From Gemmatimonadota bacterium (GTDB lineage Bacteria; Gemmatimonadota; Gemmatimonadetes; Gemmatimonadales; GWC2-71-9), in assembly GCA_003222035.1 (NCBI GenBank), contig QHUS01000060.1, forward strand, positions 1 through 40,944: 40,944 nt of DNA, given 5' to 3'. Made by a program: the position numbers and the translations under genes. Position 1 is the first letter of the stretch; each line of letters begins with the position of its first letter. The notes under the pieces are model-generated. The model made no database searches. It was not told where the DNA came from and saw only the letters and a list, made by a program, of their open reading frames with translations. Positions 16,786 through 24,850 of the stretch are shown here, one piece after another.

Positions 16786-17157
16786 ATGGCCCAGCCAAAG
16801 CTCACCGCCGACCAGGTTCGCCGCATCGAGGAGATCGAGGAGTTCCGGCACGCCACCGATCGGCTCAAGCGCTTCGTCGCGGAGCTGGAGTCCAACCGCG
16901 CGGGCCAGACGCGCGTGATCCAGCAGCTCAGTGAAAAGATCGCGCACGAATCTGCACAGATGCGACAGCGGGCGTTGACGTCGAACATCGGCACGATCGC
17001 CGACGTCGCCGGCACGATGTCGGTGATGGCGGGACGCGGCGGCGGGATCAACATGAAGGTCCGCGCGCTCGGCGACGCCGTGAACAACCTCTACATACAG
17101 CTCGATGCCGCGCTGAAGCACGCCAAGACCCCACCCGAGCCGAACAAGCCGGCCTAG
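16786..17157 (+). CDS. Small coiled-coil protein of unknown function
   Basis: 123 residues, not recognised. The first about 75 residues are charged and helical with heptad character (VRRIEEIEEFRHATDRLKRF, QQLSEKIAHESAQMRQRAL). Then comes a Gly/Met-rich turn (SVMAGRGGGINMK) and a second helix, with a Pro-rich end. There is no signal peptide or membrane span, so it is probably cytoplasmic. GAGGGG lies upstream of the ATG. It sits 8 bp after the phosphatase and 2 bp before the ABC ATPase, so it is in the same operon and may be an accessory to the transporter (inference). Confidence 0.75.
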   Translation: MAQPKLTADQVRRIEEIEEFRHATDRLKRFVAELESNRAGQTRVIQQLSEKIAHESAQMRQRALTSNIGTIADVAGTMSVMAGRGGGINMKVRALGDAVNNLYIQLDAALKHAKTPPEPNKPA

Positions 17158-17159
17158 TC

Positions 17160-18107
17160 GTGCCCCACCCGCCGATCCGCTGCACGGGGCTGGTGAAGCG
17201 CTACGCGGACGTCGTCGCGGTCGCCGGACTCGATCTGACGGTGAATGCGCGCGAGTGCTTCGGGTTGCTGGGACCGAACGGGGCGGGGAAGACGACGACC
17301 ATCGAGATCCTGGAAGGCCTCACGGCGCCCGATGCCGGTGACGTCGAGATCCTCGGCAGCCGGTGGACCGGGGGCGGGGGCGCCGCTGCCCGCGCCCTGC
17401 GCGAGCGGCTCGGTATCCAGCTGCAGGAGACGCAGCTCGCCGACAAGCTGACCGTGGACGAAACCGTGCGGTTGTTTCGCAGCTTCTACAGCGCCGCACA
17501 CTCCGTGGAGGAGGTCCTCGCACTCGTGGGCCTGGAGGAGAAGCGCACTGCTTGGGTGGGCAAGCTCTCGGGCGGGCAGAAGCAGCGATTGGCGGTGGCG
17601 TGCGCGCTCGTCTCGCGGCCGGAGCTGCTCTTCCTCGATGAGCCCACCACCGGACTCGACCCGCAGGCGCGCCGCCAGCTGTGGGACGTGATCGGGGGTT
17701 TTGTGGCGGCGGGCGGCACGGTGCTCCTCACCACGCACTACATGGAGGAAGCGGAACGGCTGTGCGACCGCGTCGCGATCATGGACCACGGGAAAGTCAT
17801 CGCGCTGGGGACGCCCCGCTCCTTGATCGCGTCACTCGGAGCCGAGCATGTCGTGGAGTTCGCGCTCGCGGACGGGGCGGCGCGCGCGCCAAGCACGGCC
17901 GAGCTGGCCGCGTTGCCGGGAGTCCGCGCCGTGCGTGCCGGAGTCGAGCGGACGGCGCTTACGGTCGCGGAAGTGCATCGGGCGGTGCCCGCGCTGCTGG
18001 CACTGCTGGAGCGGCGCGGCGCCGAGCTCTCACTTCTCGCCACTCACCACGCCACGCTGGAGGACGTGTTCGTGTCGCTCACGGGCCGGCAGCTGCGCGA
18101 TGCGTGA
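17160..18107 (+). CDS. ABC transporter ATP-binding protein
   Basis: A 315-residue cytoplasmic ATPase subunit. Walker A is GPNGAGKTT (about residue 39), Q-loop LQETQLAD, signature LSGGQKQRLA, Walker B LLFLDEPTTGLDP, and the H-loop is TTHYMEEA. The last about 90 residues form the extra domain usual in DrrA/CcmA/Nod-type exporters. GTG start, 2 bp after the coiled-coil gene stop. It overlaps the permease gene by 8 bp, a tight two-gene exporter unit for a drug, lipid or polymer; the cargo is unknown. Confidence 0.95.
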   Translation: MPHPPIRCTGLVKRYADVVAVAGLDLTVNARECFGLLGPNGAGKTTTIEILEGLTAPDAGDVEILGSRWTGGGGAAARALRERLGIQLQETQLADKLTVDETVRLFRSFYSAAHSVEEVLALVGLEEKRTAWVGKLSGGQKQRLAVACALVSRPELLFLDEPTTGLDPQARRQLWDVIGGFVAAGGTVLLTTHYMEEAERLCDRVAIMDHGKVIALGTPRSLIASLGAEHVVEFALADGAARAPSTAELAALPGVRAVRAGVERTALTVAEVHRAVPALLALLERRGAELSLLATHHATLEDVFVSLTGRQLRDA

Positions 18108-19131
18108 CCATGCCCTGGTTCAGCTGACCCTCGCGCGCACGCGAGAGTTCTACCGCGAGCCCGAAGCCATCTTCTGGGTGTTCGGGTTTCCGATCGTCCT
18201 CGCCTTCGCGCTCGGCATCGCGTTCCGGAATCGCGGACCCGGGGAGCTACGGGTCGGGGTGCTCCGCGCCCCCGGGGACAGCGCGTTGGCCGGCGCGCTG
18301 GCGCGCGCCCCGGGGCTCAATGCCGCGGTGCTCGACTCGAGCGAGGCGCAGGTCCAGCTCCGCACGGGCCGGGTCGCCCTGCTCGTGGTACCGGGCGACC
18401 CCGTGGTCTATCGCTACGACTCGACGCGGACGGAGAGCCGGCTGGCGCGCCTCGAAGCCGACGCCGTCGTGCAACGCGCCCACGGTCGGGCTGATCCGGC
18501 GCGCGTGGCGGACCAGCGGGTCACCGAGCCGGGCTCGCGCTACATCGACTTCCTCATTCCCGGCCTGCTCGGCATGAATCTCATGGGCAGCGGGTTGTGG
18601 GGGGTGGGGTTCTCGGTCGTGCAGGCGCGCACCAAGAAGCTCCTCAAGCGCTTCATGGCGACGCCGATGCGCCGCAGCCACTACTTGCTCTCGTTCGTGC
18701 TGTCTCGGTTGTTGTTCCTGTTCGTCGAGGTGGCGGCCCTGATCGGCTTCGGGTGGTTGGTATTCGACGTAGGGGTGCGGGGCTCGTTCGCAGCCGTCGC
18801 GATCATCACGGTGCTCGGCTCGCTGTCGTTCGCCGGCCTCGGCATGCTGGTCGCGAGCCGCGCCCGGACCATCGAAGCGGTCTCGGGCCTGATGAACCTC
18901 GTGATGCTCCCGATGTGGATGCTGTCGGGCACCTTCTTCTCGTACGCTCGCTTCCCCGAGGCGATGCAGCCGCTGGTGAAGGCGCTGCCCCTCACGGCGT
19001 TGAACGATGCCCTCCGGGCGGTGATGATCGACGGCAGCCCGCTCGCGCAGCTCGGTGCCCCACTCGGCGTTGTCGCAGCCTGGGGCGTGGCGAGCTTCGT
19101 CGTCGCGCTGCGGATCTTTCGGTGGCGCTAG
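18100..19131 (+). CDS. ABC-2 type permease
   Basis: 343 residues with an N-terminal span (AIFWVFGFPIVLAFALGIAF), a periplasmic domain of about 120 residues, then five spans. ABC-2 signs are FLIPGLLGMNLMGSGLWGVG, the RTKKLLKRFMATPMRRSHYL coupling loop and NLVMLPMWMLSGTFFSYARFP before the last spans. The ATG overlaps the end of the ATPase gene. It is the membrane half of the exporter whose ATPase lies just upstream. Confidence 0.93.
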   Translation: MRDHALVQLTLARTREFYREPEAIFWVFGFPIVLAFALGIAFRNRGPGELRVGVLRAPGDSALAGALARAPGLNAAVLDSSEAQVQLRTGRVALLVVPGDPVVYRYDSTRTESRLARLEADAVVQRAHGRADPARVADQRVTEPGSRYIDFLIPGLLGMNLMGSGLWGVGFSVVQARTKKLLKRFMATPMRRSHYLLSFVLSRLLFLFVEVAALIGFGWLVFDVGVRGSFAAVAIITVLGSLSFAGLGMLVASRARTIEAVSGLMNLVMLPMWMLSGTFFSYARFPEAMQPLVKALPLTALNDALRAVMIDGSPLAQLGAPLGVVAAWGVASFVVALRIFRWR

Positions 19132-19144
19132 CGCCGCAGCGCTA

Positions 19145-19543
19145 CTAGGGCGTGACGACCACTGCGCCTTTCATGCCCAAGCCTTCATGAAACGCGCAGT
19201 GATAGGGATAGGTCCCGGGCGTGGGGAACGTGGTGTCGAAGTTCCCCCCGGGAGAATTGCCGCACGGGGGATACGGGCACGTCATCTGCGGGTGCGGCGG
19301 AGCGATCGTGCCGCTGTTCCAGCCTCCGGCGGCATCGCTCGTCGACGTGTGGTCGACATTGCCTTGGTTCGTCCAGCGGACCGTGGTCCCAGCGGAGATT
19401 CTCACCGTGTCGGGCGCAAACGCATACTCCTGCATGGTGACGGTCACGCCTCCCGGTGGGAGATTGTTGTTCCCTCCGCTTGTCGGGCTCGAGCCGCCGC
19501 ACGCCACCACGAGGACCGACAGGCATCCGACTGACAGTCGCAT
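19145..19543 (-). CDS. Cupredoxin (plastocyanin-like) lipoprotein
   Basis: 132 residues with a lipoprotein signal (LSVLVVACGG, Cys15) and a Ser/Gly/Asn-rich tether. The blue-copper fold follows. Type 1 copper ligands are His65 (NVDHTSTSD) and Cys116, His119 and Met124 in YHCAFHEGLGM. Cys89 and Cys94 (TCPYPPC) sit in an extra loop before the ligand loop and may form a disulfide. It should carry electrons at the outer face of a membrane. It converges with the ABC permease (13 bp) and lies 83 bp after the kinase gene on the same strand. Confidence 0.93.
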   Translation of the reverse strand: MRLSVGCLSVLVVACGGSSPTSGGNNNLPPGGVTVTMQEYAFAPDTVRISAGTTVRWTNQGNVDHTSTSDAAGGWNSGTIAPPHPQMTCPYPPCGNSPGGNFDTTFPTPGTYPYHCAFHEGLGMKGAVVVTP

Positions 19544-19626
19544 GGGGTGTTCCCAGGTTGAGGTTCGCGTCCTAACTGTAACGCTAGCGTGTTTTGGTCA
19601 AAATATCGAACCGGGCGCCGGGCGCG

Positions 19627-21378
19627 TCACTTTCCCCACAGCAGTGCGCGCAGGCGGAACAGGAGCCCGCGCGATCGGCGCACGGCGTCGCGGAACGCCG
19701 TGGCGGTGGGATACCGGGCCGCGGGGTCGCTCGCGAGCGCCCGTTGCAGGACGGCCTCCATGTCCCGCCCCACGTCGGAGCGGAACTCGTGCAGGGAGGG
19801 CACGTCGTCCGTGGTCTGCCGCGCCAGGATCGCCTCGGGCGTCGGCCCCTCGAACGGTGGCCGGCCGAGCAGCGCGAAGTAGGTCACCGCGGCCAGCGAG
19901 TACAGGTCGGTGCGCTGATCCACTCGTTCGCCCAGCAGCTGCTCCGGTGCGGCGAACTGCGGTGTGCCGCTGCGCGACGTCGCGCCGCCATAGGGCGCGT
20001 CGCCGCGGAGCGCCAGCGCCAGGCCGAAGTCCGTGATGCGCAGCCGCCCGTCGGGCTCGATCAGCATGTTCTCCGGTTTCAGATCCCGGTGCACCAGGCC
20101 GACTGCATGGGCGTGCTCCAGCGCCGACAGGGCCTGGTCCAGCACCCGCAGACTCTGATCGACCGACAGCGGTCCCTGCCGGAGGACCAGCTGCGCCAGG
20201 CTCACGCCGGGGACGAGCTCCATGGTGTACCACTGCAGCCCGGCCCGGCTCCCAATGTCGTAGATGCTCACGATGTTGGGGTGACGGACGCGGGCCGCGA
20301 GCTGGGCCTCACGGCGGAACCGCTCCATCACCGCCGGGTCGGCCGTCACGGAAGGATGGAGGACTTTGATCGCCACCTCTCGCTCGAGCCCCAGATCGCG
20401 AGCCCGATACACCCGCCCAAAGCCGCCCGAGCCGATCTCCTCCAGGAGCTCGTGGTCGTCACCCAGGGCGCGCCGCAGGCGGCGCTCGAAACCGGCCTCG
20501 GCCACCTGGGGCGTGGCCGCCGGCTTCTGAAAGACACCGGCATCGCTTACGAAGTCCTCCAGCATTTCCGTGGCGGTGTAGTAGCGATCGCTCGGCGCCG
20601 CCTGAATGGCGCGCAACAGTACGCGCTCCAGGGCGGCCGGCACCGCGGGCCGCAACTTGCGCGGCGGCACGATCCGGGCGGGATCGGGATCGGGCTCGTG
20701 GCCCGTGACGACGTAGTACACGAGTGCCGCCACGGCGTACACGTCGCTGGCAGGCTCACCGGGGCCCCCAGCCCGGACCTCCGGGGCCACGAACCCGCCG
20801 CCGGTTCCTCGCTCCTCCGGGGGAACATAGGCCAGGCACCAGCTCGAATACCGGAGGTCGGTAACGACAGCGCGCCCCGACACCTCGAGCATGAGCGTGG
20901 TGGGCACGACGCGCCGCAGCACCACTCCCCGGGCATGCGCGTGCTCGGCGGCGCTCAGGAGGTCGCGCACCAGGGCATGCGTCGTCGGGATGGGGCGTGG
21001 GCCGCGGCGCAGCGCCTCCGCCAAACTCTCCCCATCCACCCACGTGGCCGTGCGGTAGGCGAAGCTTCCCAGCAGGGAGGCGGCATAGACGTGGCGGATC
21101 GCGGGATGATCCAGCGCCCCCAGGGTCTCCGTCTCGCGCAGGAACCAGGCGCGGCCGGGCGAGTCGGCCGCGAGGTGCGCGTGCAGGGCCACCGACCGCT
21201 TGAGGACGCGGTCCCACGCGTGGTATACCAGGCGCTCGGGCGTGGCGGCCACCAGTCGGTCCATGCGAAACGCCGGTGTCAACGCCTTGACCACCTGTTC
21301 CACCAGCTCCGGGGCAGGGGAGGTGTCCAAAGGGGCGCTGGGGTGAAGGTGGGGCTGGCTCATCGCGACGTTGTCCAT
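19627..21378 (-). CDS. Tandem pseudokinase-Ser/Thr protein kinase
   Basis: 583 residues, no membrane span, two kinase-like domains. The C-terminal domain (about 308-570) is a complete Hanks kinase: Gly loop GSGGFG (316-321), VAIK Lys338, Glu357, HRDLKPEN (430-437), DFG (450-452), PEQ. The N-terminal domain (about 35-285) keeps the fold and an APE-like VAPEV (198-201) and SDVYA helix, but has His66 for the ATP-binding Lys, LRR for HRD (about 154-156) and DLR for DFG (174-176). It is therefore a pseudokinase. The arrangement recalls pseudokinase-regulated kinases. The ATG at 21378 is used; a second ATG five codons later is possible. It is divergent from the Arg/Asp-repeat gene. Confidence 0.92.
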   Translation of the reverse strand: MDNVAMSQPHLHPSAPLDTSPAPELVEQVVKALTPAFRMDRLVAATPERLVYHAWDRVLKRSVALHAHLAADSPGRAWFLRETETLGALDHPAIRHVYAASLLGSFAYRTATWVDGESLAEALRRGPRPIPTTHALVRDLLSAAEHAHARGVVLRRVVPTTLMLEVSGRAVVTDLRYSSWCLAYVPPEERGTGGGFVAPEVRAGGPGEPASDVYAVAALVYYVVTGHEPDPDPARIVPPRKLRPAVPAALERVLLRAIQAAPSDRYYTATEMLEDFVSDAGVFQKPAATPQVAEAGFERRLRRALGDDHELLEEIGSGGFGRVYRARDLGLEREVAIKVLHPSVTADPAVMERFRREAQLAARVRHPNIVSIYDIGSRAGLQWYTMELVPGVSLAQLVLRQGPLSVDQSLRVLDQALSALEHAHAVGLVHRDLKPENMLIEPDGRLRITDFGLALALRGDAPYGGATSRSGTPQFAAPEQLLGERVDQRTDLYSLAAVTYFALLGRPPFEGPTPEAILARQTTDDVPSLHEFRSDVGRDMEAVLQRALASDPAARYPTATAFRDAVRRSRGLLFRLRALLWGK

Positions 21379-21432
21379 GGTGTGCTCAAAGGTAGCATGG
21401 CCCCCGCCCTAGCCGGGGTTCCCGCCTACCCG

Positions 21433-21438
21433 TAAGTT
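21433..21438 (+). promoter_or_regulatory. Candidate -10 box for the Arg/Asp-repeat gene
   Basis: TAAGTT lies 38 bp before the ATG at 21477. No clear -35 box is seen. Confidence 0.25.
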
Positions 21439-21476
21439 TGCCCCCCTGCCACCCTTCCCCAGCTCCAGAGGTCGCC

Positions 21477-21734
21477 ATGGGATACGAGCCATTGCCCGAC
21501 CGCCGGACGCGCGGTGACCAACGCGAGCTCGATGACCGCCGTTCCGGGGTCGACCGTCGAGCCACGGGCGAGCGGCGAACGGGTGTCACGCCCGTGCCGG
21601 ACGAGCGCCGCGCCGGGGGCGACCGGCGCCGGGGTATTGAACGGCGGCGGGCCATCCGGCGATCCCTGGCGCCGCGCCGTCTACTCCCCGACCGTCGCAC
21701 CAAGGGGGTCGCCCCGCCGTTTATCTCCGACTGA
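21477..21734 (+). CDS. Small Arg/Asp-rich repeat protein
   Basis: 85 residues, not recognised. The protein starts MGYEPLPDRR and is built of short units of the form D/E-R-R spaced 3-8 residues apart (about nine occurrences: PDRR, DDRR, VDRR, GERR, DERR, GDRR, IERR, PDRR). It has no hydrophobic core, so it is probably disordered or binds nucleic acid or an acidic partner. AGAGGT precedes the ATG at the right distance. It is divergent from the tandem kinase, and its last 14 bp overlap the end of the hybrid histidine kinase. Strong GC bias means a chance open frame is possible, but the start signals and repeat pattern favour a real gene. Confidence 0.55.
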   Translation: MGYEPLPDRRTRGDQRELDDRRSGVDRRATGERRTGVTPVPDERRAGGDRRRGIERRRAIRRSLAPRRLLPDRRTKGVAPPFISD

Positions 21735-24441
21735 TCGACGTCTGGAGGACTTTGCGGACGGCAGCCAGCAGCTCGTCCGCTTCGACCGGCTTCGACAGGA
21801 CGGTGGCCGCGAGGTCACGTGCCTCCCGCGCCAGGCTCCTGGTCAAGTGGGCCGTGAGCAGGATGACCGGCACGTCCTTCAGACCTGAATCGTTACGCAT
21901 CTCCCGCAGCAGCGCCAGGCCGTCCATTCCGGGCATTTGATAGTCGGCAATGACGAGGTGTGGCTTGCGCGCCCGGGCGAAGCGTAGGCCCTCTCGGGCG
22001 TCGGCGGCCGTGAGGCAGGCGTAGCCACTGCGCCGCAGCCGCTTGCTGAGTGCGGGTCGTGCCGAGGGATCGTCGTCGACCAGCAACACCCGCGAGCGGG
22101 GCGGAGCGCCGAGCAGGCTCCGCGCGCGCTCGACAACCTCGTCCGCCGTCGTTGCCACCTCCGCCCCGTATTCGCGAGCCGCGGGCGCGTCTCCCTCGGC
22201 GACCATAACGACCGGGACGTCGAACAACACTGGATCGAGGCGCAACCGTTGGAGCAACTCCAGCCCGTGCATGTCGGACAGCTCGAACGCGAGCGCGACC
22301 AGGTCGACCGGCTCCTCGCGGAGCTGGGCCAGGGCCTCCGCGGCGGTGGCTGCCGCGATGACACGCCACCCCTCGGACCCGGCGCGTGTCTTGATGAGGT
22401 GTTGCCAATCGGGATCGCTGTGCGCGATGAGGGCAGTAGTCGGGCGCGTGATGCCCCCGGTCGCGGGGAGGGGTTCGGTGGGCTGTGCCGCGGTCGCGAG
22501 GGGCAGGCGCACGAAGAATCGCGACCCTCCCGTCCCCTCGCTCTCGCACCAGAGCCGTCCTCGCAGCGCCTCCACGATGCCCAGGCTGATGGCGAGTCCG
22601 AGACCCGCGCCCCCGTGCTCTCGCGTCGTCGAGCTGTCGAGCTGCTTGAACGGCTCGAAAATCGCCTGCTGTTTGTTGACGGGGATGCCGGGTCCCTCAT
22701 CTGCCACCTCGGTCACCGCCTCGTCGCCGTCGGGCCACCAACGGACCGTGACCCGGCTACCGGCGGGAGAGAACTTGATGGCATTGGAGAGCAGATTCAC
22801 CACGACCTGCTCCACGCGGTCGGGGGCGCCCAGGATGCGTACGTCGGCCGCCGGCGGCGCCGTGGTGATGGTCACCTGTTGCTCCGTCGCGAATGCGGCG
22901 AGCGCTTCCACGCTGGTCGCGATGGCCTCGCCCAGCGCCACCGGTTCCAGGTTCAGCTCCATGCGCCCGGCTTCGAGTCGCGACAGGTCGAGCAGGTCGT
23001 TCACCAGCCGGATGAGCCGGTCGGTGTTCCGCAGCGAGATCTCGAGCAGCTCCTTGGCGGGGTCCGCGAGCGCCCCCCCGGCTCCGGCCAACAGCAGCGA
23101 CAGGGATGTCTTCACCGCCGTCATGGGAGTGCGCAGCTCGTGGCTGACGACGGAGACGAACTCGGACTTCGCCCGCTCGACCTCCACCTCGTGGGTGACG
23201 TCGCGGTACAGCACGATGTGGCCCACGAGCGCTTCTCCGGCGTCGCGCACCGGCGCCACGACGCGCTGGTAGACGGCGCGCCGTGGGAACGTGAGCTCGA
23301 CGCGATCCCGGAGCGAGGCGTCCAGCGATAACGCCCTCTCCTGCACGGCCAGGGCCGCCGGATCGGCAAAGGAGCCGCGGAGGAAGCGGTGAATCGCGTC
23401 CACGGTCGCCCCGAGCACGGCCTCCCGGGGAAGTCCGACCATGCGGGCCATGTCGGGGTTGGCGTAGGCGACCTTGCGATCGCGCCCGACGAGCATGATG
23501 GCTGCGTCGCTGGCGTCGATCAGCGCCTCGAGCTGGTTGCGTTGGTGCTGCACCGCGGTATGCTCCTGCGCCAGGGCCTCCCGCTGTTGCGACACGGTGC
23601 TGAGCAATTTCGAGTAATACAGCGAGGCCTCGATTTGGCGTCCCAGCACGACGGCCCAATCGAGATCCTCCTCGGCGTAATGTCCGGGCTCTTCGTGCCC
23701 GAAATTCAGAGCACCGATCACGCGGCCCCCGACGTGCAGCGGGACGATCATGGCGGACACGCGTTTGCCTTCCTGCAGCAGTATGCCTTCGGTGCCCGGC
23801 AGCGCGTTCACGCGGATCGGGCGGCCCGTGCGGATCGCCTCGCCCGTCACTCCCTGCGCGATGGGAAAGACCGCTTCCCCCGGGACGAACCCGCCGCGGG
23901 CCTTGTCATACAGCGTGTGGAGGTAGTAGTGCTCGTCGGGCTCATCGGTGAGCACGACGCTCGCGCGCCGGAAGTCCAGCACGCGCTGCACCTTGAGGAT
24001 GGCGCCCTGAAAGATCTCGCGCATGTCGACCGCGGCGTTGATCAGCGAGCTCAGCTCCCCCACCACCGCGAGGCGCGCCGCGGGCGAACGGAGGATGCCG
24101 GGATGCACGGTGGCGCGATATTCCCGCGCGGCCGCGTCGAGCTCCTTTAAGGCCGCGGCGGCCACGCGGCGTTCGTCGGGAGGGGACTGCCCGTTGCCCA
24201 GCCAGCCCCGGGCCAGCGTCTCGAGGTCGCCCGCAGCCTGGGCAAGGGCGTCCGCTCCAAAGCTCGCGGCGGTTCCGGTGAGGGAGTGCGCGGCCCGATA
24301 GAGCGTCTCCGCTGCTTCGGGGCGATAGCCGCGCTCGAGCTCGCCGAGCGCGGACCGCATCGTGTCGATACGCTGGCCGAGCCCGGCCGCGAACTCCGCG
24401 CGCACCTGGGCGAGCGGGTCGGGCGTCGGGGATGTGGTCAC
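21721..24441 (-). CDS. Hybrid histidine kinase: HPt-GAF-PAS-HisKA-HATPase-REC-REC
   Basis: 906 residues, no membrane span, so a cytoplasmic sensor. An HPt domain is at the very N-terminus (RAAHSLTGTAASFGA, His52). GAF (about 120-285) and PAS (about 300-420) domains follow, then HisKA (VVSHELRTPMTA), HATPase (NLLSNAIKFSPAG, DEGPGIP, GGAGLGLAIS) and two receivers. The first receiver lacks its phosphoacceptor: the Asp of the usual LLDLMMPD is Ala in ALAFELSD. The second is complete (VLLVDDDPS, VIADYQMPGMDG). The GTG start overlaps the stop of the upstream receiver gene as GTGA. HPt, kinase and true receiver in one chain fit a multistep phosphorelay. Confidence 0.93.
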   Translation of the reverse strand: MTTSPTPDPLAQVRAEFAAGLGQRIDTMRSALGELERGYRPEAAETLYRAAHSLTGTAASFGADALAQAAGDLETLARGWLGNGQSPPDERRVAAAALKELDAAAREYRATVHPGILRSPAARLAVVGELSSLINAAVDMREIFQGAILKVQRVLDFRRASVVLTDEPDEHYYLHTLYDKARGGFVPGEAVFPIAQGVTGEAIRTGRPIRVNALPGTEGILLQEGKRVSAMIVPLHVGGRVIGALNFGHEEPGHYAEEDLDWAVVLGRQIEASLYYSKLLSTVSQQREALAQEHTAVQHQRNQLEALIDASDAAIMLVGRDRKVAYANPDMARMVGLPREAVLGATVDAIHRFLRGSFADPAALAVQERALSLDASLRDRVELTFPRRAVYQRVVAPVRDAGEALVGHIVLYRDVTHEVEVERAKSEFVSVVSHELRTPMTAVKTSLSLLLAGAGGALADPAKELLEISLRNTDRLIRLVNDLLDLSRLEAGRMELNLEPVALGEAIATSVEALAAFATEQQVTITTAPPAADVRILGAPDRVEQVVVNLLSNAIKFSPAGSRVTVRWWPDGDEAVTEVADEGPGIPVNKQQAIFEPFKQLDSSTTREHGGAGLGLAISLGIVEALRGRLWCESEGTGGSRFFVRLPLATAAQPTEPLPATGGITRPTTALIAHSDPDWQHLIKTRAGSEGWRVIAAATAAEALAQLREEPVDLVALAFELSDMHGLELLQRLRLDPVLFDVPVVMVAEGDAPAAREYGAEVATTADEVVERARSLLGAPPRSRVLLVDDDPSARPALSKRLRRSGYACLTAADAREGLRFARARKPHLVIADYQMPGMDGLALLREMRNDSGLKDVPVILLTAHLTRSLAREARDLAATVLSKPVEADELLAAVRKVLQTSISRR

Positions 24442-24809
24442 GCGCAGAACTCCCGTACCTGCTGCGCCAGGGCTTCCGGCTGGAACGGTTTGAAGACCAC
24501 GCCCGCGGCGCCCGTCTCGGCGAGGCGCTGCTGGTCCAGGTCACGCCGCGCGGTCAGGAGCACGATCGGCAGCCGGGCCGTGGCGCCGTCCCCCTTCAGG
24601 CGCCGGCACACCTCGTATCCGTCCATCTCCGGCATCATCACGTCCACGAGGATCACGTCGGGCCCCACCGTCCGGGCGAGCTCGATCCCGCGGGCACCGG
24701 ACAGGGCGGTGTGCACCTCCCACCCGGCCGTGAACTCCAGGGTGCGCCGGATCAGCGCCAGGAGATCGCGGTCGTCGTCGATGACGAGGGCACGGAACGC
24801 GTCGGGCAT
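24438..24809 (-). CDS. Single-domain response regulator (receiver only)
   Basis: 123 residues forming one receiver domain: acidic pocket VIDDDRD, phosphoacceptor in VILVDVMMPEMDG, conserved Lys in VVFKPF. There is no output domain, so it is a CheY/Spo0F-like phosphate carrier. It is coupled by a 4-bp overlap to the hybrid kinase, which has an HPt domain to exchange phosphate with. The ATG at 24809 starts directly at the receiver; the longer frame has no similarity. Divergent from the NtrC-type activator with 41 bp between. Confidence 0.92.
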   Translation of the reverse strand: MPDAFRALVIDDDRDLLALIRRTLEFTAGWEVHTALSGARGIELARTVGPDVILVDVMMPEMDGYEVCRRLKGDGATARLPIVLLTARRDLDQQRLAETGAAGVVFKPFQPEALAQQVREFCA

Positions 24810-24850
24810 GGGTTCTGGCCGCACGGCGGCTCGTCGTTGATATTGGACCG

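Noticed and set aside
19594-21435. 613-codon open frame on the plus strand
   Set aside because: Antisense to the tandem kinase, whose motifs are unambiguous.
24839-24850. Leaderless -10 box before the NtrC-type gene
   Set aside because: GATATTGG is AT-rich but does not fit TANNNT at the right distance from the ATG.
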